A stretch of 12,009 nucleotides of DNA, taken from positions 1-12,009 of the forward strand of contig MLAK01001272.1 of NCBI GenBank assembly GCA_001839685.1, written 5' to 3'. Positions 6,704-12,009 of this stretch are shown in pieces. This DNA is from Tritrichomonas foetus. Lineage: Eukaryota; Parabasalia; Tritrichomonadida; Tritrichomonadidae. Numbering within the stretch: the stretch's first letter is position 1; each line of letters opens with the position of its first letter. The translations under genes were made by a program, and so were the position numbers. The notes under the pieces are model-generated. The model saw only the letters and a list, made by a program, of their open reading frames with translations. It ran no database searches and was not told where the DNA came from.

Positions 6704-7273
6704 ATGATTTGTAAATTAATTTTTGCGGTTATTTTACCCTTCTTTGTTTTCTTTTTTACCTTTATTGCGGTTATTTTTCTCTTCATTATTCAATTTTTCA
6801 ATGCATTCAATCACCAATCGGCATTTTTAACAAAACAGACGAAGAAAGGAATGACTGAGCTCATAAATTCTGTTGATGCACGCCTAACCAGTGCCATCAA
6901 GAGGCTCACCGAATTGGATCGCATTCAAATCGACAATAAAGAGATCCACAAATCCCTCCAAAAGCTGGTGAACAGCCTCGAAAACCAGAATGATGATCAG
7001 CAAGCCAAAAACGAAAGAGAAAGAATAAAAATGATCATCCGTGATTTCAATTACAAGCAGTCCAAAGCGTGGCATTCGTTCGAGCAGATAAAATGGGATA
7101 AAATGAATCACAAGGAGCTTGTTTGTATCGCACAGGTTTTGGAGAAAGAGCTGAATGTCGTCTTGGATCGCGAATCGAAAAGGCGAAAAGAAGTATTGGT
7201 GAACTGGTTTGATAGAAACTGGGAAGTTCTTCAGCCATATATAAACTGCATTTCTTTTGAGTACGAAGAATGA
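6704..7273 (+). CDS. Small membrane-anchored helical protein, unknown function
   Basis: A 189-residue protein that I do not recognise. Residues about 3-33 are a long hydrophobic run rich in Phe and Ile (FFVFFFTFIAVIFLFIIQFF), long enough for one long or two short membrane passes and likely a signal anchor. The rest is charged and mostly helical: KRLTELDRIQIDNKEIHKSL, then a Gln/Asn/Glu/Arg-rich stretch, then LVCIAQVLEKELNVVLDRESKRRKE, possibly a coiled coil. It ends in an aromatic segment (NWFDRNWEVLQPYINCISF). There are no catalytic motifs. ATG6704 is used because the membrane segment follows it directly. The frame stays open upstream to about 6605 but has no ATG there. The soluble part is less AT-rich than the flanks, supporting real coding. 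The shape resembles tethering or SNARE-like accessory proteins, but no specific homology is claimed. Confidence 0.7.
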   Translation: MICKLIFAVILPFFVFFFTFIAVIFLFIIQFFNAFNHQSAFLTKQTKKGMTELINSVDARLTSAIKRLTELDRIQIDNKEIHKSLQKLVNSLENQNDDQQAKNERERIKMIIRDFNYKQSKAWHSFEQIKWDKMNHKELVCIAQVLEKELNVVLDRESKRRKEVLVNWFDRNWEVLQPYINCISFEYEE

Positions 7274-8250
7274 TTCAGCTATTTACTAATTTCGTGTGTT
7301 TATTTCTTTTTGACATGAAATGAATATTTATTAATAAATATTCAACGTCTTTGTTTTTTTTGATTTTATATATTTGAGTTCAACCAGTAATTCTTTATTT
7401 TAAAAATTTTTCCGGATGATATCATAAGAAGTTTGTGCATTTCGATAACGACATGTGAACATTCAAGGTCAAATAACAAGTTAAATTAACGAAAAGTGTT
7501 CACGTAAAAACTGGTCACACCAAAGATTTTTATTCAATGGTTTACATATAATTCAATGAATTGAATTGTTTACGTCATGACATTCTAGGAAAAGTTGATT
7601 GTATGACAACTCAAAGGTAAGAAGTCGACTGTATCTAAAAGTGTTATCATATAAATACAGATGAAATAGTTTTTGGTAAGAAATCAAATACAAGATATCG
7701 ACTTTAGTGATTAATCCTATAATTTTGAGTTTCAAGACATATTCCAATGATTTGAGATTAGAATGGAAACTCAAGCTCCAGTACATCAATTTCACCATTA
7801 TTCAGAAATTGAAATATTTATTCGCAATTAATTCAATATTTTACATAAAAAATAAAAAGAAAAATGAAATATAGCTTTATCTCGAAAACTCCCAATTAAA
7901 AAATCTTTCTCTGATGGGGAAAATAAACATTATGAATATTGAGAAGGTGAATATCCCCACAATTGGCAGCAAAAGGCGTCGGAAGTTCATTCGGAAAGTT
8001 TCTTAAACTTTTTTAATCATTGAAAAGTGGTCAATATAAAAAAGTGACAAGTTATTGACCTTTTAAGACAAACTCAAAATTTTCAAAAACAAAATGGCAA
8101 ATTTTAATGGCATTTACAACCAGCTTAATAGAAATGATGGCATACACCTTTCGAATATCAGATTTTTCAATGTTTCAAATAAAGACATGTGACATGGCTT
8201 ATACCGAAACAATATTTCAAGAAGTTTTTTTTTTCTTGGACCATTTAACA
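7274..8250. other. Long intergenic stretch without a credible gene
   Basis: About 980 bp of AT-rich DNA between the small membrane protein gene and the foldback element. It holds the 24-bp palindrome at 7321-7344. An 81-codon minus-strand open frame (7553-7798) has no recognisable domain or clear coding bias and was not called. No RNA gene or tandem repeat was seen. Confidence 0.5.
7321..7344. repeat. Perfect 24-bp palindrome
   Basis: The half-site TGAATATTTATT is followed at once by its exact reverse complement, with no spacer. It begins 48 nt after the stop of the small membrane protein gene and includes TAAA at 7335-7338, a possible polyadenylation signal. It could act in 3'-end formation, or it could be a chance palindrome in AT-rich DNA. 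Confidence 0.6.
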
Positions 8251-8258
8251 TAATGAAG
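8251..8258 (+). repeat. Left target-site duplication of the foldback element
   Basis: TAATGAAG directly precedes the GGCAG terminus and recurs at 8558-8565 right after the opposite terminus. One more G matches in both copies, so the duplication could be counted as 9 bp (8251-8259). Confidence 0.65.
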
Positions 8259-8557
8259 GGCAGAGATTTATTTTCCTATGAGTTTTGTAAATGTGAAGCG
8301 AAAGGTCAAATAAAGGTCAAAAGTTGTAAAAATCTAATGTGTAAATGTGATGTGAACTTTGCTGGTTCTTTGGGTCACTTCGACTTGGAGGAGGTGCGCC
8401 ACGTGAACACAGCGGAGGGAGCGAAGCGATCCGAAGCTGTTGTCACGTTGCAGCACCTCTTCCAAGTCGAAGTGACCCAAAGAACCAGCAAAGTTCACAT
8501 CACATTTACACATTTTTAGTGTCAAAAAACAAAACTCATAGGAAAAAAAATCCTGCC
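8259..8557. mobile_element. 299-bp foldback MITE-like element
   Basis: The ends are inverted: GGCAGAGATTTA on the left versus GGCAGGATTTT read inward from the right. Next inward, 8271-8288 matches 8529-8546 at 18 of 18. The main arms 8336-8397 and 8453-8514 match at 61 of 62. The centre also pairs partly (8401-8413 with 8436-8448, 11 of 13) and closes on GC-GAA-GC at 8421-8427. TAATGAAG(G) flanks both sides. There is no transposase, so it is non-autonomous. Long inverted arms and an 8-9 bp duplication suggest mobilisation by a Mutator-like (9 bp) or hAT-like (8 bp) transposase; Mutator-like elements are known in Trichomonas. The left arm carries about 33 extra bp and a repeated TGTAAATGTGA (8287-8297 and 8340-8350). 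Open frames on both strands encode the same peptide because of the inverted arms and are not genes. It ends 94 bp before the next ATG. Confidence 0.8.
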
Positions 8558-8565
8558 TAATGAAG
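8558..8565 (+). repeat. Right target-site duplication of the foldback element
   Basis: TAATGAAG follows the CTGCC terminus and duplicates the sequence at 8251-8258. A further shared G extends the match to 9 bp (8558-8566). Confidence 0.65.
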
Positions 8566-8628
8566 GTTTTTTGATATAAGTGATTCAATTAATTCTGTGT
8601 TTCATTGAATTCTATTGAAAAAAGTATG

Positions 8629-8633
8629 TCATT
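8629..8633 (+). promoter_or_regulatory. Initiator-like site (TCATT) of the LDLNNSN gene
   Basis: TCATT fits the trichomonad initiator consensus. With +1 at A8631 the 5' UTR would be 21 nt. A second TCATT occurs at 8602-8606. Both lie between the foldback element and the ATG, so the insertion sits just upstream of the core promoter. Confidence 0.4.
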
Positions 8634-8651
8634 GAAATTTCAGTATTATAA

Positions 8652-9929
8652 ATGATTGTTCCTGATTTAACACCCACAAAAGAGTTTCATCAAGACCTCG
8701 AATTACTAAACAGCAACTTCAACATCAAGCTAGTCAAATCATCAGAATCGTCCCCTAGCCTGTCAGATCATTATCACGTCCAATCACATATCAACTGTGA
8801 AGGAAATCGCCAATATGGTGTGCATCACGCAGCTAATGGCGCAGGAAAGCGTTTTAATGATGATGAATTTCATGATTCATTTCAGGGCCACTTTTTCTTT
8901 CACTCAGAACTTTCTTCTAAAAGTCGAAAAGAAACACACATGGAAACTCACGGTTTTAATAACCAATCATTGAGTTGTGTCAAACCCAGCTTCACATCAC
9001 CTGAAAATGAATCATTATTGCAATTGACATATTCGCCTGAAATCGATTTTGTAACACCTGAAATCGATTCCATGATGTATGATTCTGACAGTCCACCCGA
9101 TGATGAAAATTTTCACGATTTAGGAAGTCCAGAAATATACGATGAAGCTGATTTACCATTTGATCAATCTAATTCTCCTATCGAAATGGGGACAATCACA
9201 AACAATTCAAATTTTAATACAAACATCAAGTTAGATTTCAACAATTCCAATTTAGATCTCAATAATTCCAATTTAGATCTCAATAATTCCAATTTAGATC
9301 TCAATAATTCCAATTTAGATCTCAATAATTCCAATTTAGATCTCAATAATTCCAATTTAGATCTCAATAATTCCAATTTTGATTTCAACAATTCTAATTT
9401 AGACCTCAACAATTCTAATTTAAACACAAACATCAATTTAAATACAAATTTGAATTGGAATGGAAACATGTACAATATGCCCTATTTACATCAAGCATAT
9501 TTTTTATCCCAATTGAGATTTTCGACGCGAACTAATCACAAAACTCGAAAAAAGACCTCATCAAATTTCCCAGAAATAATGCTGCATCCTTGGTTCCAAG
9601 GTTTGCCACAAATACTGTCAAACAATCTTGCTAAGCCACGGAAGCCCAAAGAAATAGTGGATCTTCAAGAAGAAACTAAAAAATTTAAAAAGCAGTTTTA
9701 CTTATGTATAACCACAAATAAAAGAGCTCCCAAGTGTCTCATTTGTGCCCTTCATGATGCAATTTGCCAAGAAGCTCATCTTAATCGAGTCCAACGCAGT
9801 GAGTATAGATCAATTGATCGTTACTTCAAAAACTATGCACAATATCAGGACATAATCATTCCATTGGTGAAGGAAGAGTTTCAACATAATCAGGAAAAAT
9901 ACATGAATTTAATTCGTGTGACAAAATAA
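8652..9929 (+). CDS. Unknown protein with LDLNNSN repeats and Cys/His C-terminus
   Basis: A 425-residue protein that I do not recognise. Residues 1-190 are Ser/Asn/His-rich, then acidic (TPEIDSMMYDSDSPPDDENF), with no signal peptide or membrane segment. Residues about 193-255 are tandem LDLNNSN heptads. After an Asn-rich bridge comes a basic patch (RTNHKTRKKTSSN) and a compact, probably folded C-terminal part (about 308-425). That part contains HPWFQGLP, then KKQFYLC, then C362-x2-C365-x2-H368-x3-C372-x3-H376, then RSEYRSIDRYFKNYAQYQDII. The Cys/His spacing could bind a metal, but it matches no zinc-finger class I can name. The acidic N-terminus with a basic C-terminus would fit a regulatory or nucleic-acid-binding protein; this is speculation. 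ATG8652 is the first in frame and follows an initiator-like site. A45 begins 36 nt after the stop. It converges on the fucosyltransferase-like gene. Confidence 0.75.
   Translation: MIVPDLTPTKEFHQDLELLNSNFNIKLVKSSESSPSLSDHYHVQSHINCEGNRQYGVHHAANGAGKRFNDDEFHDSFQGHFFFHSELSSKSRKETHMETHGFNNQSLSCVKPSFTSPENESLLQLTYSPEIDFVTPEIDSMMYDSDSPPDDENFHDLGSPEIYDEADLPFDQSNSPIEMGTITNNSNFNTNIKLDFNNSNLDLNNSNLDLNNSNLDLNNSNLDLNNSNLDLNNSNLDLNNSNFDFNNSNLDLNNSNLNTNINLNTNLNWNGNMYNMPYLHQAYFLSQLRFSTRTNHKTRKKTSSNFPEIMLHPWFQGLPQILSNNLAKPRKPKEIVDLQEETKKFKKQFYLCITTNKRAPKCLICALHDAICQEAHLNRVQRSEYRSIDRYFKNYAQYQDIIIPLVKEEFQHNQEKYMNLIRVTK
9228..9416 (+). repeat. 21-bp coding repeat, nine units (LDLNNSN)
   Basis: Six consecutive identical 21-bp units run from 9249 to 9374. 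They are flanked by one diverged unit before (9228-9248) and two after (9375-9416). Each unit contains AATTTAGATCTCAATAATTC and reads NLDLNNS in frame. Identity of the central six implies recent expansion. The unit lacks stops on the opposite strand too, creating an antisense open frame of LRSKLEL heptads (9164-9475), which is a shadow. Confidence 0.9.
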
Positions 9930-9964
9930 GACGAAAACGGAATAGGTTTTCACTTTTTAATTTA

Positions 9965-9965
<1 letters not shown>

Positions 9966-10010
<45 letters not shown>
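9966..10010 (+). repeat. A45 homopolymer tract
   Basis: Forty-five uninterrupted A residues follow TTTAC and precede GTAAAAAATTG. The tract begins 36 nt after the stop of the LDLNNSN gene and 218 nt from the stop of the opposing gene. It could be the fossil tail of a retroposed mRNA or a slippage-expanded homopolymer. The assembled length may be inaccurate. Confidence 0.9.
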
Positions 10011-10015
<5 letters not shown>

Positions 10016-10228
10016 AAATTGTATCTTTATGTTTATTTTTATCTATAATTTCGTCATCATAGTCAGTAAAAGCTTGTTTGCTTGTTTATTTTTAGTTCTA
10101 TGTGTGCATTTCTAATTTTTGGTGATGCACCACACCGTAGATTGAGTAAGCTGGAATTTCATTTGCGAAAGTTAACACCCTATCATTCGAATTGGATGAA
10201 TTTCGCTCTAAATATTTATAAATATAAA
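10011..10228. other. 3' spacer of the convergent pair
   Basis: A short AT-rich interval between the A45 tract and the stop of the fucosyltransferase-like gene. On the minus strand, TAAA at 10215-10218 is about 11 nt past that gene's TAA and may be its polyadenylation signal. No gene was seen. Confidence 0.45.
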
Positions 10229-11551
10229 TTACCAAAGAAGGTAGTCAAGGTAAATACGTGCATCTTCAACATTTGGTCCACATATGAAAAATCGATTATT
10301 TGTCCTGAAGAGAAATCCTGCCTTTTCCACTGGACAATATGTGTGCCATAGACTTCCCTGTTGTGAATTCGTCATATTTACGCAAATGGAGTCAATCCCA
10401 TTCACAAATGAACCTGGACTTCCCTGCATCGCAGTGGCCCAGAAGCCAAGCCTGGATCCAAAAGTATGAATGGTACGTTTGGCAGATGTTAAGAGTCTTA
10501 ATGTACATAACATTTGTGAATCATCATTAGCATCAAATTTATTCACCTCTTTATACATCATTGGTTTAAAGCGAATTGTTCTATCATTTAATGCAATTGA
10601 AGCTTCACCATAACGAACACCGCAACGAGATAAAAGTGGAAGATAATCCGACGCATTTACCATATCTTTTGCATTTTGATGATCAAACGAAAAAGCCTCA
10701 ACAATTACTTGTGATTTCGAAGAAACGCATCTATCGCGTGGTCTATCAATTTGACCAAACAAATAATTTCCAAGAAAATAGGCAGAGTGAAAACCAAATG
10801 TTTCTCTAAGCTTCGGTGCTATTTCGTGATGTGTGTAAAGAACTTGTGGCCAAGTAGCACCATTAAATTGCAAATTTGGATATCTTTGTGAAACATCAGC
10901 ACAGCCAAATTGATGATCAGTTGGAAGGGAATGGCCAATTTCATGACCTGTTGCATTTCTGATAATTGGAGGTAGTTTAAAAACAGAGAATTTATTAATA
11001 TTAGTTATTAAATCACGATTTGTAGTGATAGCAATTTGTAAACCGTGATAAAGCATTGAAATTCGATCTGCAAATTGTATGTTATCAGAAATTTGAACAT
11101 ATATTTGGCCAATTGTCTTTTTTTCCCGAACTGCGTTTTCCCAGCGCTCTACAGCCTTGGCAGCTCTGTAAACTTCGAAACAACTAACTTCTGTTGATTT
11201 TGAGTCGCATGGATTATATCCATATGACCAAATTGGCAGCCTCAAAAAATTTGTTGCCCAATCCGCATCTTTTTTCGGTATTGTTCGATTTATGAGGGGG
11301 AGTTTTCGATCGTATTTCATTGGGTCAATGAATCTGTCGTTTGGATTAATTTCTTGAAGCCTTTTCTGCATATCGTTTTCAGATTTGCGATTCTTCAAAA
11401 AATCGAAAGCTTTCAATGGAAAGTAAACTGAAGATAAATCATTGGACGTGTAGAGCTCATATTGAGCAAAGACAATGAAGGCGATAATCAGAGCAACGCG
11501 GATAACTATCGGATAGTTCATTGTGATAAAAAATTTCATATAACATGTCAT
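10229..11551 (-). CDS. Type II membrane fucosyltransferase-like protein
   Basis: A 440-residue open frame. Residues about 15-33 (IVIRVALIIAFIVFAQYEL) are a signal anchor, giving Golgi/ER type II topology. Residues about 147-183 (GQIYVQISDNIQFADRISML, then ATTNRDLI) resemble the (G)xxDRxxGLxxAxxxAxxxxR segment of GT-B fucosyltransferases. Residues about 355-376 (AKRTIHTFGSRLGFWATAMQ) resemble their C-terminal donor-binding motif (S-x-x-S-T-F-G/S-x-x-A). By eye the plant-type GT37 family is closest. H203-E-I-G-H207-S-L-P-T-D-H213 looks like a metalloprotease zinc site but is probably coincidental here. Several N-x-S/T sites (NRT, NAT, NAS, NMT) fit a lumenal protein. The longest frame is given. 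Met11 (ATG at 11521-11519) is an equally good start: it leaves a cleaner anchor and directly follows an initiator-like TCACA. The substrate is unknown; a role in fucosylating surface glycans is inferred. Confidence 0.65.
   Translation of the reverse strand: MTCYMKFFITMNYPIVIRVALIIAFIVFAQYELYTSNDLSSVYFPLKAFDFLKNRKSENDMQKRLQEINPNDRFIDPMKYDRKLPLINRTIPKKDADWATNFLRLPIWSYGYNPCDSKSTEVSCFEVYRAAKAVERWENAVREKKTIGQIYVQISDNIQFADRISMLYHGLQIAITTNRDLITNINKFSVFKLPPIIRNATGHEIGHSLPTDHQFGCADVSQRYPNLQFNGATWPQVLYTHHEIAPKLRETFGFHSAYFLGNYLFGQIDRPRDRCVSSKSQVIVEAFSFDHQNAKDMVNASDYLPLLSRCGVRYGEASIALNDRTIRFKPMMYKEVNKFDANDDSQMLCTLRLLTSAKRTIHTFGSRLGFWATAMQGSPGSFVNGIDSICVNMTNSQQGSLWHTYCPVEKAGFLFRTNNRFFICGPNVEDARIYLDYLLW
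11522..11526 (-). promoter_or_regulatory. Initiator-like site (TCACA) before Met11
   Basis: On the minus strand TCACA directly abuts the ATG of Met11 of the fucosyltransferase-like gene. If used, the 5' UTR is only 3 nt, shorter than usual, and the protein has 430 residues. The nearest fitting site upstream of Met1 is about 70 nt away (11623-11627). It bears on the start choice but is weak alone. Confidence 0.35.
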
Positions 11552-11840
11552 TTCATAATAACCTGAAAGTTATTAAAAACTTAATGCATGTACGGAAAAG
11601 TTAATGTTTTATGCTTATTGAGAATGAAGATATATATAAACTTAAACTATTCAACTTGATAATTATATTTGTAATGGTTCCAAAAAAATAAATTGAAAAA
11701 CGGCTCCACGCCATAGAGATCAAATACAAATTCACCATGATAAAAAAATAGTAAGTCAATATAGCAAACTATTTTGAAACAATTTTATTCATCTGCATAA
11801 TCGTTTTATTTTTTTCCTCTGAGTGAAATTGTCATAAAAT
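11552..11840. other. AT-rich upstream region of the fucosyltransferase-like gene
   Basis: Non-coding, with AT-rich runs and a short GC-richer patch (CGGCTCCACGCC, 11701-11712). It must hold the minus-strand promoter. No RNA gene, tRNA box or strong hairpin was recognised. Confidence 0.4.
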
Positions 11841-12009
11841 CATAAATCATGTTGTTTCTTCATAAATCAAGATGCTTCTTCATAAATCAAGATGTTTCTT
11901 CATAAATCAAGATGTTTCTTCATAAATCAAGATGTTTCTTCATAAATCAAGATGTTTCTTCATAAATCAAGATGTTTCTTCATAAATCAAGATGTTTCTT
12001 CATAAATCA
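11841..12009 (+). repeat. 20-bp minisatellite running off the window end
   Basis: Eight complete units plus 9 bp of a ninth. The consensus is CATAAATCAAGATGTTTCTT. Unit 1 differs at two positions and unit 2 at one; units 3-8 are identical. The array is diverged at its left edge and homogeneous to the right, and its full length lies beyond the window. The period is not a multiple of three, and the array is non-coding. Confidence 0.95.

Noticed and set aside
7553..7798. 81-codon minus-strand open frame
   Set aside because: No domain, no clear coding bias and no promoter signal; expected by chance in a long AT-rich spacer.
8259..8557. CRISPR-like or structured regulatory RNA reading of the inverted repeat
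   Set aside because: There are only two inverted arms, no spacers and no regular direct repeats, and the host is eukaryotic. The flanking duplication favours a transposable element.
8253..8588. Opposing open frames encoding the same peptide (CDVNFAGSLGHFDLEEV)
   Set aside because: The shared peptide comes from the inverted arms of the foldback element, not from two genes.
10082..10809. Plus-strand open frames of 61-89 codons
   Set aside because: Most overlap the minus-strand fucosyltransferase-like gene as shadows; the first starts in its 3' spacer and has no domain.

Overview
The window looks like nuclear DNA of a parabasalid protist, most likely a trichomonad close to Tritrichomonas or Trichomonas. 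The basis is AT-rich intergenic DNA, six intronless protein genes using the standard code, proteins full of Asn/Gln/Ser/Glu runs, and trichomonad-like signals. TCA(C/T)(A/T) initiator-like sites lie just upstream of several ATGs, and TAAA polyadenylation-like signals lie at or just after some stops. No bacterial operons, phage genes, tRNA or rRNA were seen. Species assignment is inference. One ambiguous base is present (N at 115).

Layout: 1-463 is a gene-free leader with a 30-bp direct repeat and several small hairpins. 464-2755 (+) encodes a long protein with a disordered, acidic N-terminal half and a coiled-coil C-terminal half ending in an NLS-like basic tail. 3248-4915 (-) encodes a UAS/UBX protein resembling the p97/Cdc48 adaptor UBXN4 of ER-associated degradation. 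It shares a 156-bp divergent promoter region with 5072-6292 (+), a type II membrane protein with a GT-A glycosyltransferase-like lumenal domain. 6704-7273 (+) encodes a small membrane-anchored helical protein of unknown function. 8652-9929 (+) encodes an unknown protein with a tandem LDLNNSN repeat and a Cys/His-rich C-terminal segment. 10229-11551 (-) encodes a second type II membrane protein resembling fucosyltransferases. The window ends inside a 20-bp minisatellite.

Non-coding highlights: a 299-bp foldback MITE-like element at 8259-8557 with long near-perfect inverted arms and an 8-9 bp target-site duplication; a hairpin at 154-194 with the same GC-GAA-GC apex as that element; a perfect 24-bp palindrome after the 6704-7273 gene; a cluster of TTATGTCA/TGACATAA motifs upstream of that gene; and an uninterrupted A45 tract 36 nt after the stop of the 8652-9929 gene.

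The genes do not form an evident pathway. Three of the six (the two glycosyltransferase-like proteins and the UBXN4-like protein) point to the secretory pathway, which may be coincidence. No clear new multi-gene system was recognised. The MITE-like element is the strongest candidate for something undescribed.
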